The notes under the pieces were generated by a model that worked only from the letters and a program-made list of their open reading frames with translations, was not told where the DNA came from and made no database searches. A stretch of 64,000 nt of DNA from positions 39,038 to 103,037 of the forward strand of contig LFMX01000008.1 of assembly GCA_001184405.1 (NCBI GenBank), given 5' to 3'. How positions within the stretch are numbered: position 1 is the first letter of the stretch; the number at the start of each line of letters is the position of its first letter. Made by a program: the position numbers and the translations under genes. The stretch comes from Candidatus Burkholderia humilis (GTDB taxonomy: Bacteria; Pseudomonadota; Gammaproteobacteria; Burkholderiales; Burkholderiaceae). Shown here piece by piece: positions 48,241 to 58,585 of this stretch.

Positions 48241-48753
48241 TTAGTCAAGCTTGACGATCGTGTGGAAATCGCCGCCGTGGAAGACGAGCGGCGAGCCGGG
48301 TTCGTCCGGCGCGCGCACGCCGCATCGTTCGACTTCGCCGACGAAGATCACGTGATCGCCTTCGTCGTAGCGGCTGCGGTTATGACACTCGAACCACGCG
48401 ATGGCGCCGTCCAGCACCGGCATGCCGCTATCGCCCGCCGCATGCGATACCCCTGCGAAACGGTCGCCCTTGACCGTCGCAAAGCGCCGGCACAAATCCA
48501 GTTGCGATGCCGCCAGCACGTTCACCACGTAGTGACTGTTCGAGCGGAACACCGGCATCGACGCTGATTTGGTCGCGAGACTCCACAGCACGAGCGGCGG
48601 ATCCAGCGACACCGAATTGAACGAGCTCGCCGTAATCCCGATAAGCTGTCCGGATTCGGTGCGCGTCGTGATGACGGTCACGCCCGTCGCGAACTGGCCG
48701 AGGGCGGCGCGAAATTCTTTCGGGTCGAAATTCGGGGTTTTGGCGCGTGTCAT
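48241..48753 (-). CDS. Flavin reductase-like FMN-binding protein
   Basis: Intact, 170 residues from ATG 48753; upstream in-frame codons lack family similarity. The flavin-binding split-barrel is seen in FRAALGQFATGVTVITTR, LIGITASSFNSVSLDPPLVLWSL, FRSNSHYVVNVLAASQLDLCRRFA and the closing YDEGDHVIFVGEVER. Such proteins supply reduced FMN/FAD to two-component monooxygenases or act on their own. No partner oxygenase is nearby. It converges on kynR, with 4 bp between the stops. Confidence 0.85.
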   Translation of the reverse strand: MTRAKTPNFDPKEFRAALGQFATGVTVITTRTESGQLIGITASSFNSVSLDPPLVLWSLATKSASMPVFRSNSHYVVNVLAASQLDLCRRFATVKGDRFAGVSHAAGDSGMPVLDGAIAWFECHNRSRYDEGDHVIFVGEVERCGVRAPDEPGSPLVFHGGDFHTIVKLD

Positions 48754-49043
48754 GCGAAAAATGAGCGGTCGTGTCGTGTGCAACCGAACCGGCCGCGCGG
48801 CGCGCTTGAGTCGGAAGGACTTTTTCAGGAGCCATGTAAAAACTGAGCTTTTGTGTCGATTCTAGCGGAATCGGCTGTCAGTAGCCGCCATACACCCTTG
48901 AACCAACGGCCATTGGCACGCGAAGTGGGACACAGCGCACGTTGGCATCGAACAAGGCGCGCGGATTGCGCGTGCTTGAATAGTTGCCGATGCGCATCCA
49001 TATCAGTGATCCGCACGGATATCTCACGGAATAAGGAGCAGGC

Positions 49044-49595
49044 ATGACCCAGCAGGCGAAAACCGAAACCGCGACGCTTGGCGGCGGTTGTTTCTGGTGC
49101 ACCGAGGCGGTGTTTCTCGCGGTGCAGGGTGTGGAGTCGGTGGAATCCGGCTATGCGGGCGGACAAACCGTGAATCCGTCCTACGAACAGGTGTGCGAAG
49201 GCGACACGGGCCACGCGGAAGTGGTGCAGGTCGTGTTCGATCCGTCCGTCATCGGCTATCGCGAGGTGCTCGAAATTTTCTTCGCCACGCACGATCCGAC
49301 GCAACTCAACCTGCAAGGCAACGACGTGGGCACGCAGTATCGGTCGGCGGTGTTCACGCATTCGGACGAGCAGCGCAAGATTGCGCTCGAGGTGATCGAC
49401 GAATTGCAGCGTGAAGATGTGTACGGCGGCAAGATCGTCACGGAAGTCACGCCGCTCGCCGACGATTACTATCCGGCCGAGGCGTATCACCAGAACTACT
49501 TCGTGCAGCATCCGAATCAGGGATATTGCGTGGCGGTGGTCGGGCCGAAGGTCGCAAAGTTCCGCAAGAAGTTCGCGTATCGGCTGAAAGCGTAA
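49044..49595 (+). CDS. msrA: Peptide methionine sulfoxide reductase A
   Basis: A 183-residue MsrA reducing methionine-S-sulfoxide. The active motif GGGCFWCTEAVF has the catalytic C16 (C19 beside it), and family landmarks are ESGYAGGQTVNPSYEQVCEGDTGHAEVV and YYPAEAYHQNYF. A good ribosome site (AAGGAG) precedes ATG 49044. Intact. About 200 bp of spacer upstream (48837-49043) holds its promoter region and no gene. Confidence 0.95.
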   Translation: MTQQAKTETATLGGGCFWCTEAVFLAVQGVESVESGYAGGQTVNPSYEQVCEGDTGHAEVVQVVFDPSVIGYREVLEIFFATHDPTQLNLQGNDVGTQYRSAVFTHSDEQRKIALEVIDELQREDVYGGKIVTEVTPLADDYYPAEAYHQNYFVQHPNQGYCVAVVGPKVAKFRKKFAYRLKA

Positions 49596-49596
49596 G

Positions 49597-50618
49597 TTGC
49601 TACGACGCGCGCCAGTTCGAAACACGTCAGCGATGCGGAGCTTTCCGCCTTGTTGTTCGCCGCAATCACCACCGGCTGGCCCGCAATAGCGTATTGCGCC
49701 GCCAGTTCGGCAAGCGCGGCGCGCGTGTCGCGGTCTTCATCGACGATCTTGTCGAACGGTTCGTACTTCGCCTTCGCCTGTTCGTAGCGAAAGCCGCTGT
49801 GCAGACTCCAGCGCACGACGAGCGGTCCTTTCCCGTCTTCATCCAGCATCGCCAAGGCTTTTGCCTGACGGCGCACTTCTGGCATGCGCGCGTGCACGCC
49901 GATGCAATAGCGCACATTCGCCTCTTTCAGCGCGCGGATAAAGCGCGGCGTAAGCATGATGGCATCACGGATTTCGACGGCGTAGCACGTGTCGCCTTCG
50001 AGCGGCGGCAGCGCTTTCAGAAAGGCCGCGAGCTTGTCGATGAACAGCGCGGGCTCGACGATCATCGCGTCCGGCAGCGGCGAAAACTGGAACACTAGCG
50101 CGCCCGCTTTCGCGCCGAGCCCGCCGATGCACGGCGTCACGAATTCGTCGATGGCGATCTGTGCGTTCAGAAACGCGGGGTTATCGGCATCGGGCATGCC
50201 GCGTTCGCCGCGCACGAAGGCATCGGTGACGGAGGCTGGCGCCTTCACGATGAAGCGGAAATGCGCCGGCACCTGCGATGCGTATCGCACGCACATACTC
50301 CGCTAAAGACAACGGCGCGTAGAACGAGCGATCGATGGACATGCATCGCAATAACGGATGCGCGCCGTACGCGGTCAGACCGTCGCGCGAGAGCTTGGTG
50401 TTCGAATAGTCGTCGCCATAGACGATGCCGCGCCAGCCCGGAAACGACCACGTCGATGTGCCGAGATGAATGGCATCGGGCAAGGTCTGCGCGATGCCTT
50501 CGAGTTCGGGTTGCATGGGCGCGGGCAGTACGCCGCGCGGCTTCGGCGCTTTGACTGGCGAAGGCGCAGGCGTGGGCGCTGGCGTCGATTCGCCGAACAG
50601 ATCCAGATTGTCGTTCAT
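49597..50618 (-). pseudogene. DUF72/TIM-barrel family protein, 4-bp duplication frameshift
   Basis: From ATG 50618: an N-terminal Pro-rich part, then AIHLGTSTWSFPGWRGIVYGDDYSNTKLSRDGLTAY and MSIDRSFYAPLSLAEYVR. At about 50277-50284 the string TGCGTGCG contains a four-base duplication that shifts the frame. The rest is intact in another frame (YASQVPAHFRFIVKAPASVTDAF, LGAKAGALVFQFSPLP, GQPVVIAANNKAESSASLTCFELARVV). The normal stop is also lost, so the frame runs into the antisense of msrA; the end given here is approximate. DUF72 members are of unknown function. Confidence 0.82.
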
Positions 50619-50693
50619 GCGCGCAGTGTATCGGAACGCCTTAAATGCGAAACACGGGCCTGTCGCCCGCGTTATACGCATCGCATTCAAAAC

Positions 50694-51921
50694 TCAAAGC
50701 GGCTTGTCGTGTAGATATACCGGCGTATACCGGCGCGACCACGGCAAAGTCCTCGCGCTGCGCCCGGCCTTGCGGCAAATCACCTGATAGATCGATATAT
50801 CGTCGTTTTCGAACGCATACGCGCAGCCCGGCCAGATACACGCGCCAGATGCGGAAGTGTTCGTCATCGACGAGCTTCTTCGCGGCTTCCGCGTTTTCCT
50901 CGAAGTGGTCCGCCCAGGCATCGAGCGTGTGCGCGTAGTGGCGACGCAGGCTTTCGACATCGACCGCTTCGAGACCGCCGCGCTGCATGCTTTCCAGCGC
51001 CAGACTGATATGCGGCAACTCGCCATCCGGAAACACGTATTTATCGATGAACTCGCCGCCGCCCAGCGATCTCTCGCCGCTATCCGCATCTGACGACGTA
51101 ATGCCGTGATTCATCGCGATGCCGTCATCGACGAGCAGATCACGGATGCGCCCGAAGTACTCCAGCAGATTTTTGCGCCCGACGTGCTCGAACATGCCGA
51201 CGCTGGTGATGCGATCGAACTGGCCGGGAATGTCGCGATAATCCTGCAAGCGAATTTCAACCTGACCTTCGAGACCGGCGTCCTTCACGCGCTGCGTCGC
51301 GAGCCTGAACTGATTTTCCGATAGCGTCACGCCCACGCATTTCGCGCCGAATTTCTGCGCCGTGCGAATCACGAGGGCGCCCCAGCCGCAACCGATATCC
51401 AGCAGCCGATGCCCCGGCTGAACCTGAATCTTCGTCAGAATGTGGTCGATTTTCTTGAGCTGCGCAGTGTCGATATCCTCGTCGCCGTTCTCGAAATAGG
51501 CGCAGGAATACACCATGTTCTTGTCGAGCCAGAGCTGATAGAACTCGTTCGACACATCGTAGTGGTTACTGAATGGCTTTCTTGTCAGAAGCCTTCGAGT
51601 GATTGAAATAGTGCCGCACGCGCGCCAGCTTGCTCGCACTCGTGACTGTGCTTTTCGCCAGCGAATAGCTGATGTTGATGATATCGCTCAGCTTGCCTTC
51701 GATATCGATCTTGCCCTTCACATACGCTTCGCCGAGATTATCCAGGCTCGGTTCCAGCAAGTAGGGCAGCGCGGTTGCGCTTTTCACATGCAGCGTGACT
51801 TGCGGCGCGAGAAACTGGCCGAAATCATGCTGTTATCCATCCCAAAGCACGAGGCGTGCGGGCAGGTTGGCCTGCTGCGCACTTCCTCGACCCACTGCGT
51901 CAGCTTCTTCTCCCAGAACAT
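50694..51921 (-). pseudogene. cfa: Cyclopropane-fatty-acyl-phospholipid synthase, broken
   Basis: Methylates unsaturated acyl chains in membrane lipids with S-adenosylmethionine. ATG 51921: MFWEKKLTQWVEEVRS. Frameshifts lie near 51870 and 51790, then KSATALPYLLEPSLDNLGEAYVKGKIDIEG; another near 51580 precedes the catalytic part (YDVSNEFYQLWLDKNMVYSCAYF, the SAM motif LLDIGCGWGALVIRTAQ, ITSVGMFEHVGRKNL). A further break near 50832 precedes the C-terminus YQVICRKAGR to HDKPL. Loss of cfa would reduce acid and stationary-phase membrane protection. Confidence 0.9.
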
Positions 51922-52018
51922 GCTTGTTTCTCCCGTGCTAAGAAAATCAAGGTGAAGGCTCGCGCCTTCATGTTCGTTGCCGTCTTGCTACGTCGTTGGC
52001 GAGGCTCGCTTATTTTGG

Positions 52019-52660
52019 TTACGGTGCGAGTCTCGTGATGCGCCAGGGACTGTCCGCGCTTTCACGCGAATAGACGATGCGGTCATGCAACCGCGATGGC
52101 CGTCCCTGCCAGAATTCGATGACATCCGGCACCACGCGATATCCGCCCCAATGCGGCGGACGCGGCGGTTCTTCGCCGAATTTCGCGACCATTTCGCGTT
52201 CGTGCGCTTCGAGCGTTTCGCGGCTGTCGAGCGGCTGACTCTGATCCGACGCCCATGCGCCGATGCGCGAGCCGAGCGGCCGCGAGGCGTAGTACGCATC
52301 GCTTTCGGCATCGCTCGTTTTCACGATGCGTCCTTCGATGCGAACCTGCCGCTCCAGCTCGATCCAGTGAAACAGCAAGCTCGCATGCGGATTCGCGGCG
52401 ATTTCGCGTCCTTTGCGGCTTTCGTAATTGGTAAAGAACACGAAACCGCGCTCGTCCACGCCCTTGATCAGCACGATGCGCGCGGACGGCCGGCCGTTCG
52501 GATCGACGGTGGCGAGCATCATGGCATTCGGTTCGGGCAACTTGGCATCGAGCGCCTGCGCGAACCACGTTTCGAATTGGCGAACCGGATTCGGATCGAC
52601 GTCGGCGGCGTCGAGCGCGCCGCGAGAATAGTTTTTGCGAAGGTCTGCGAGAGTCGTCAT
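52019..52660 (-). CDS. pdxH: Pyridoxamine/pyridoxine 5'-phosphate oxidase
   Basis: FMN enzyme making pyridoxal 5'-phosphate. Full length of 213 residues from ATG 52660. Landmarks are [80 protein letters not shown], and the C-terminal signature [16 protein letters not shown] with WRITRLAP. Intact, in keeping with the cofactor being essential (GlyA in this window needs it). Confidence 0.96.
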   Translation of the reverse strand: MTTLADLRKNYSRGALDAADVDPNPVRQFETWFAQALDAKLPEPNAMMLATVDPNGRPSARIVLIKGVDERGFVFFTNYESRKGREIAANPHASLLFHWIELERQVRIEGRIVKTSDAESDAYYASRPLGSRIGAWASDQSQPLDSRETLEAHEREMVAKFGEEPPRPPHWGGYRVVPDVIEFWQGRPSRLHDRIVYSRESADSPWRITRLAP

Positions 52661-52901
52661 TTTTATGCAAACGCTACAATCGGCGTCAGTATAGCCAAAG
52701 TGAAATGTTCTTGCCCCGATTACCGGGCGCGCCTCGCGGACATCGCGTCCGTCTATCACGATATCGGTTTCGATAAGGCAGAATACGCAATTAAACCGGA
52801 ATCTGCATGATCGACGATTCCGGTTTTTACGCTCGTCAGCGCGCTGTAAGCCTTTATTGACAAGGCGCAACGGCCGACGGCTCAGTTTGCTTTCTCCCAC
52901 C

Positions 52902-53733
52902 ATGAACGATATTCCCATCCCCGCCCCCGATGACATCGCTGATCGCGAACGACGTTTCGGCGGCATCGCCCGTCTGTATGGCGCGCCCGCGCTGGCCGCT
53001 TTCGAGCGCGCGCATGTCCGCGGTGATCGGCATCGGCGGCGTCGGGTCGTGGGTCGCCGAGGCGCTGGCGCGCAGCGCTGTCGGACGGCTGACGCTCATC
53101 GATCTCGATAACGTCGCTGAAAGCAATACGAATCGTCAGATTCACGCGCTCGACGGCAATTACGGCAAGGCCAAAGTCACGGCGATGGCCGAGCGCATCA
53201 AACAGATCGATCCGGCGTGCGTCGTAACGCAGATCGAGGATTTCGTCGAACCGGATAATTTCGATGCTACGCTAGGCGCGGGTTTTGATTACGTGGTCGA
53301 TGCCATCGACAGCGTTCGTACAAAAACGGCACTGATCGCGTGGTGCGTGAAGCGCAAACAGCCGTTGATCACGGTCGGCGGCGCGGGCGGGCAGCTCGAT
53401 CCGACGCGCATTCGCATCGACGATCTTGCGTTGACGATTCAGGACCCGCTGCTCTCGAAAGTGCGCGGCCAGTTGCGCAAGCAGCACGGCTTTCCGCGTG
53501 GGCCGAAGGCGCGCTTCAAGGTGAGCGCGGTGTATTCGGACAAGCCGTTGATTTATCCCGAAGCGCCGGTGTGCGATTTGAGCGAAGGCGCGGAGCATCT
53601 GGAAACCGGCGCGGGTCATGCGGGGCCGGTCGGGTTGAATTGCGCGGGGTTCGGGTCGAGCGTGTGTGTGACGGCGAGTTTCGGATTCGCAGCGGCGGCG
53701 CACGTATTGCGCGATCTGGCCAAGCGCAGCTAA
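52902..53733 (+). pseudogene. tcdA: tRNA threonylcarbamoyladenosine dehydratase (TcdA/CsdL), frameshifted
   Basis: Converts t6A37 to its cyclic form. ATG 52902: [28 protein letters not shown], then a one-base lesion near 53015 moves the ATP-binding part to another frame: [41 protein letters not shown], then FDYVVDAIDSVRTKTALIAWC and the C-terminus GPVGLNCAGFGSSVCVTASFGFAAAAHVLRDLAKRS. The GxGGxGS nucleotide loop and Asp are intact, but the N-terminal helix is detached. The body could only be made from an internal start at or near 53014. Confidence 0.85.
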
Positions 53734-53737
53734 AAAA

Positions 53738-53768
53738 CGGCCAGCTATCGAAGCTGGCCGCTGTGCTT
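53738..53768. terminator. Bidirectional rho-independent terminator
   Basis: The arms CGGCCAGCT (53738-53746) and AGCTGGCCG (53752-53760) form a perfect 9-bp stem. On the plus strand CTGTGCTTTT follows, and on the minus strand GTTTTTT. It separates the convergent tcdA and cnoX genes. Confidence 0.85.
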
Positions 53769-54612
53769 TTAGTTCATCGCGGCGCTCAGCTTGCGCCGCC
53801 AGTGCGACACGATATCCGGCTGATTCGCCGCCAGTTCGAACACCGACAACATCGTCTTGCGGCCGACGTCATCCATGAACGAACGATCGCGCTCGACGAT
53901 CGCCAGCAAATGCTCCAGCGGGCCGCGCCATATTCGCGGCCCGCGATGAGCCGATTGGCCAATGCAAAACGCGCTTCCAGATCGTCCGGATTTTTCTCGA
54001 CGGCAGCGTAAAGCGCGTCGGCGGGCGGCAAGTCGGCGGCGGCATCGGCAGCGTCGAGCTCGGTTTTCTGTAGCGCGCATCGATGCCCTGCGTCGTCTTC
54101 GGCGACAACAGCTTGCCTCTTCCTTTGCCTCGTCGATACGCCGCTCAGCGATCAGCCATTCGATCAGGTCCAGACGCGCGTCGTCATAACCCGGATTGAG
54201 CGCGAGCGCGGCCTTGATCGTATCGATGGCTTTCTTGCGATCGCCCGCCGCCCAAGCGCTTTGCGCGGCGTGGCGCTCGGCATCGGCGCCTTGCGGCACA
54301 AGCCGATCGAGAAACGCGCGCAACTGGCCTTCGGGCAGCACGCCGACGAACTGATCGACCGGACGGGCCATCCGCGAACGCAATCACGTGCGGAATGCTG
54401 CGCACCTGAAAGTGCTGCGCGAGTTCCTGATTTTCATCGACGTTCACCTTCGCGAGCTTCCAGCCGCCCGCGGCTTCGGCTTCGAGCTTTTCCAGCATCG
54501 GGCCGAGCGTCTTGCACGGGCCGCACCAGGGCGCCCAGAAATCGACGAGCACGGGCGTCAGCATCGACGCGTTGATGACGTCGTTTTCGAAAGTGGTGAG
54601 AGTCGTATCCAT
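53769..54612 (-). pseudogene. cnoX: Thioredoxin/TPR chaperone CnoX (YbbN), broken
   Basis: Thioredoxin fold with FWAPWCGPCKTLGPMLEKL (active CGPC) and IPHVIAFADG, followed by TPR repeats (AERHAAQSAWAAGDRKKAIDTIKAALALNPGYDDARLDLIEWLIAERRIDEAKEE, LYAAVEKNPDDLEARFALANRLIAG, LEHLLAIVERDRSFMDDVGRKTMLSVFEL). Frameshifts lie near 54370, 54110 and 53935. It normally protects proteins under oxidative (chlorine) stress and hands them to GroEL. Confidence 0.87.
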
Positions 54613-54701
54613 GCGTTTTTCCTAGTGCTTTCGGTCTATCCCTGACAAATGGGGACGATCCGCTTCATTTTCAAGCTAATTCTCAAGCCCGCTCGCACGC
54701 T

Positions 54702-55604
54702 TCATGCCTCAGGCGCCTTGTTCTCGCGACGCTGCGGCGGCAGCGGAATGAATTCGGTTTCGCCCGGCACGTGCCCCATGCGCTGCTCGCTCCACGCGAT
54801 CTTCGGGGCATCGATCTTCTCGCGTGAACTCGACACGAAGTTCCATTCGATAAAGCGCGTGCCGTCGAGCGGCGCGCCGCCGAGAATCATCACGCGCGTG
54901 CCGTTCGCGCTGGCGAGTTTGACCGGCGCGCCGGGCGTGAGCACGGCCATTTGCTGGCCGGGCAACGCTTCGCCGTCGATGCTCAGATCGCCATCGACGA
55001 GATACACGCCGCGTTCTTCGTGTTCCGTATCGAGCGTCAGCGCGCCGCTGCCCCGCGCGAATTTGCCGGCGACGTAAAGCGTCGGCGAAAACGTGCGCGT
55101 CGGGGCTTTTTCGCCGAACGCCGTTCCCGCGATCACGCGCAGCGTTACGCCATCGCGCTCGATTTGCGGCAGCGCCGACGCCGCGTGATGCTCGAACGAA
55201 GGCTCGACTTCCTCGCGCGCGACCGGCAGCGCCACCCACGTCTGGATGCCGTGCATCGACTGGCCGCTGGCGCGCTCTTCGTCCGGCGTGCGTTCCGAAT
55301 GCACGATGCCGCGTCCAGAGGTCATCCAGTTCACATCGCCGGGGACGATCTTCTGCACCGAGCCCACGCTATCGCGATGCATGATCGCGCCGTCGAACAG
55401 ATACGTGACGGTCACGAGCCCGATATGCGGATGCGGGCGCACGTCCAGACCCTTGCCGGGCATGAGGGTTGCGGGACCGATGTGGTTGAAAAAAATGAAG
55501 GGCCCGACGGTGCGCGCGGCGAGCGCGGGCAGCACGCGTCTCACCGTGAGACCGCCGACATCGTGTTCGTGAGGCTTGAGCAAGGCGCGGATCGTCGAAG
55601 TCAT
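54702..55604 (-). CDS. Pirin family protein
   Basis: Intact bicupin of 300 residues from ATG 55604. The N-terminal cupin has the metal site RPHPHIGLVTVTYLFDGAIMHRDSVGS and the pirin signature VPGDVNWMTSGRGIVHSERTP, and the C-terminal cupin has VLTPGAPVKLASANGTRVMILGG. Bacterial pirins bind Fe and some have quercetinase activity or modulate metabolic enzymes; which applies here cannot be told. Confidence 0.88.
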   Translation of the reverse strand: MTSTIRALLKPHEHDVGGLTVRRVLPALAARTVGPFIFFNHIGPATLMPGKGLDVRPHPHIGLVTVTYLFDGAIMHRDSVGSVQKIVPGDVNWMTSGRGIVHSERTPDEERASGQSMHGIQTWVALPVAREEVEPSFEHHAASALPQIERDGVTLRVIAGTAFGEKAPTRTFSPTLYVAGKFARGSGALTLDTEHEERGVYLVDGDLSIDGEALPGQQMAVLTPGAPVKLASANGTRVMILGGAPLDGTRFIEWNFVSSSREKIDAPKIAWSEQRMGHVPGETEFIPLPPQRRENKAPEA

Positions 55605-55787
55605 GGGCGGTCACCGTGGCGATAGGGTTGGATCGTCGATTTTACCGATCGTCACAATTGTGCGCTGCGTTGCGGCTTCGAACGCGGCTTTCATGCCCTT
55701 CACCCGTTTCGTGCGGTTTTGCGACCGCGCTTTTGCCAGTGTGCGTGCAACTTCGCGCAATCAAACTTGAAGAGGAGTGGGGAAAAA

Positions 55788-56051
55788 ATGAGCAAGAACA
55801 AACTGTTGATTGCCATTTCGGCTGGCCTTTTCGCGGCGACCCCGACGACCGGCGCGTTTGCGCAGACCTCGTCGGGCGCAGGCAACGATACGACCGCGAT
55901 GGACAGCGCGACCGCATCGCCGGCGCCGAGCGCTTCCGGCGCGAAGCATCACAAGATGCGCAAGCACAACAGCGCGAAGGAAGGCACGAAGAAGACGCCG
56001 GCCGCATCGACCGGCAACGACTCGGCGACCGAAAGCGGTCAGAGCAAGTAA
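55788..56051 (+). CDS. Small secreted Ser/Thr/Lys-rich protein
   Basis: ATG 55788 has a purine-rich leader (GAGGAGTGGGGAAAAA). The 87-residue product has a signal peptide (KLLIAISAGLFAATPTTGAFA) and a disordered mature part rich in Ser, Thr, Ala and Lys (SASGAKHHKMRKHNSAKEGTKKTP). Proteins of this kind are frequent in Burkholderia and have no known function. Intact. Confidence 0.65.
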   Translation: MSKNKLLIAISAGLFAATPTTGAFAQTSSGAGNDTTAMDSATASPAPSASGAKHHKMRKHNSAKEGTKKTPAASTGNDSATESGQSK

Positions 56052-56196
56052 GTTTTAGAAGCGTCTTCACCGCAGGATGAGCGCCCGCGCGGTTTCCGAT
56101 CTCGCGAGCGCTTTCGTGTGCAGTTTTTCACAATCCCGTTGGAAAAGGGTTCGCTACACTCGTTTCCTCGCATCGAAATAAAAAGAGGGAACAGCG

Positions 56197-57058
56197 ATGT
56201 CGCCAAAAGACTTGCTGATCGCCTTCGTGGTGATCATCGCGTGGGGTGTGAATTTCGTCGTCATCAAGCTGGGTTTGCACGGTGTTCCGCCGATGCTCCT
56301 CGGCGCGCTGCCGGTCTTTTTCGTGAAGCGCCCGCAGATTCCACTGCGCTGGCTCTTCGCCTACGGCCTCACGATTTCCTTCGGTCAATTCGCGCTGCTG
56401 TTCTACGGCATGTACGTGGGGATGCCGGCGGGACTGGCCTCGCTCGTCTTGCAGGCGCAGGCGTTTTTCACGCTCATTTTCGCGTCGATGTTCCTCGGCG
56501 AGTGCATCCGCGCGGCGAATGTCGCGGGTCTCGTGATCGCGGCGGCGGGTCTCGCGCTGATCGGCATGCAGCGCGGCCACGCGATGACCGCGCTAGGCTT
56601 CATCCTCACGCTCGCGGCATCGGCGATGTGGGCGCTCGGCAATGTCGCGACCAAGCGCATGGGCAAGGTCGATCTGCTGTCGCTCGTCGTGTGGGCGAGC
56701 CTGATTCCGCCGCTGCCGTTCTTCGCGCTGTCGCTGATCTTCGAAGGCCCGGCGCGCATCGAATCGAGCCTTGCGCATATTCCGATGGTGTCGGTGTTCG
56801 CGATCGCCTATCTGTCGTTTATCGCGACGCTCGTCGGCTATAGCTTGTGGGGCAAGCTGCTCGCGCGTTATCCGGCGGGGCAGGTTGCGCCGTTTTCGTT
56901 GCTCGTACCGGTTGATCGGCATCGTGACGGCGGCGTTCGTGTTCGGCGAAGCGATGACGTCCGTGCAGATTGTGGGTGTGGCGCTCGTGATGGCGGGGTT
57001 GATCGTGAACGTGTTCGGCGGACGAATCGTGCAGCGGTTCGCGTTGGCGGCGCGGTGA
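56197..57058 (+). pseudogene. EamA/DMT family exporter, one-base insertion
   Basis: ATG 56197: MSPKDLLIAFVVIIAWGVNFVVIKLGLHGVPPMLLGALPVFFV, the start of an EamA-type ten-helix transporter like the O-acetylserine/cysteine exporter. Nine helices are in frame. Near 56913 an extra T (GTTGATC for GTGATC) shifts the frame, and the correct end (IGIVTAAFVFGEAMTSVQIVGVALVMAGLIVNVFGGRIVQRF) is in another frame to TGA 57058. A very recent lesion, or a sequencing error. Confidence 0.85.
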
Positions 57059-57082
57059 TTTCCGCGCTCGCCGCGCTTTGAC

Positions 57083-58585
57083 TTACGTCATCCGGCTCTT
57101 TGCGAGCGGCGGATTCGCCGCGAAATAACGCCGGATGCCTTTCAAAATAGCGTTGGCCATCTTGTCGCGATACGCGTCGTCGTTCAAGCGCGTTTCCTCG
57201 TCCGGATTGCTGATGAACGCGGTCTCCACGAGGATCGACGGAATATCCGGCGCTTTTAGCACGGCAAATCCGGCTTGCTCGACCGAACCCTTGTGCAGCT
57301 TGTTGATGCCGCCGATCTCGTTGAGCACGAAGCTGCCGTAGCGTATCGAATCGCGGATTTGCGCGGTCGTCGACATATCGAAGAGCGCACGGTTCACGCT
57401 CGCGTCCTGACTCTTCACGTTGATGCCGCCGACCTGATCCGACGAGTTTTCCTTCGCCGCCATCCAGCGCGCCGCCGCGCTTGATGCGCCGTGCTCCGAC
57501 AGCGCGAACACCGACGAGCCGCGCGCGGACGGGTCCGTGAACGCATCCGCGTGAATCGATACGAACAGGTCCGCGCCGACGCGCTGCGCTTTTTGCACGC
57601 GCACGTTCAGCTGCACGAAGAAGTCGGCGTCGCGCGTCATCATGGCGCGCATGTTCGGCTGGGCGTCGATCTTTGCGCGCAGTTTCCTCGCGATATCCAG
57701 CGCGATGTGCTTCTCGTACGTGCCCGAGCCGCCGATCGCGCCGGGATCTTCGCCGCCGTGACCCGGATCGATCGCGACAGTCAAAAGACGCGTTGTGCCG
57801 CGTGCCTGTTTCGGTGTGGAGAACGTGTACTTGTCGTCGTCATCGTCTTTCTTGGCGATGACCGGCGGCGCGGAGGGCTTGGCCGTGGGCTTCGGCACGG
57901 GCGTCGGCGTCGTCAAAGGCGCATCGTTTTGCGCGTACTTCTGGAAGAACTCGTCGGTGGAGTCGGGCGAGGGCGACGGCGGCTTGAGTGCCGTCGGGCC
58001 GGACATCCCGGCGGGCGGTGTATCGGCTGCACCCGGGTTAGCGCGATCCAGCGCCTCCTGCTTGCGCTCGGTCTGCGCGAGCAGTTCCATCAAAGGATCG
58101 GGCGCGACGGCCGGATACAGATCGAACACGAGCCGGTACTTGTAGCTGCCGATCGGCCCGAGCGTAAATACTTGCGGCTTCACCGAGCCTTTCAGATCGA
58201 ACACCATGCGCACGATATGCGGCTGATATTGCCCGATGCGCACCGACTGAATCTGCGGATCGTTCGGCGCGATTTTGGACACGAGATCGCGCAGCGCCTG
58301 ATCCAGATCGATGCCGTTCAGATCGACCACGAGCCGGCCCGGTCCCTGAAGCATCTGGTTGGAATTGGTGAGCGGCTGATCCGATTCGATGGTCACGCGC
58401 GTGTAGTCGCGCGCCGGCCACACGCGCACGCCGAGCACGGAAGCCGCATGCGCGAGCTTCGGCACGAGCGCGAGCACGAGCGTCGAAGCGCCTGCGCGCA
58501 GCACCTGGCGGCGACGCCAGTTGTGCGGCGCGCAGGCGCTCGATTCGATCGAATGAAATGGCTTGATCAACATCTTTCGAGACAT
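57083..58585 (-). CDS. amiC: N-acetylmuramoyl-L-alanine amidase AmiC
   Basis: Splits septal peptidoglycan for daughter-cell separation. 500 residues. A twin-arginine signal (RRRQVLRAGASTLVLALVPKLAHA, residues 24-47) indicates Tat export. An AMIN domain (about 50-150) targets it to the septum. A Pro-rich linker is followed by the zinc amidase domain (about 265-490) with TVAIDPGHGGEDPGAIG, EKHIALDIA, VSIHADAF and the catalytic Glu in VETAFISNPDEE. It overlaps the end of tsaE by about 19 bp; ATG 58573 is an alternative start. Intact. Confidence 0.94.
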   Translation of the reverse strand: MSRKMLIKPFHSIESSACAPHNWRRRQVLRAGASTLVLALVPKLAHAASVLGVRVWPARDYTRVTIESDQPLTNSNQMLQGPGRLVVDLNGIDLDQALRDLVSKIAPNDPQIQSVRIGQYQPHIVRMVFDLKGSVKPQVFTLGPIGSYKYRLVFDLYPAVAPDPLMELLAQTERKQEALDRANPGAADTPPAGMSGPTALKPPSPSPDSTDEFFQKYAQNDAPLTTPTPVPKPTAKPSAPPVIAKKDDDDDKYTFSTPKQARGTTRLLTVAIDPGHGGEDPGAIGGSGTYEKHIALDIARKLRAKIDAQPNMRAMMTRDADFFVQLNVRVQKAQRVGADLFVSIHADAFTDPSARGSSVFALSEHGASSAAARWMAAKENSSDQVGGINVKSQDASVNRALFDMSTTAQIRDSIRYGSFVLNEIGGINKLHKGSVEQAGFAVLKAPDIPSILVETAFISNPDEETRLNDDAYRDKMANAILKGIRRYFAANPPLAKSRMT

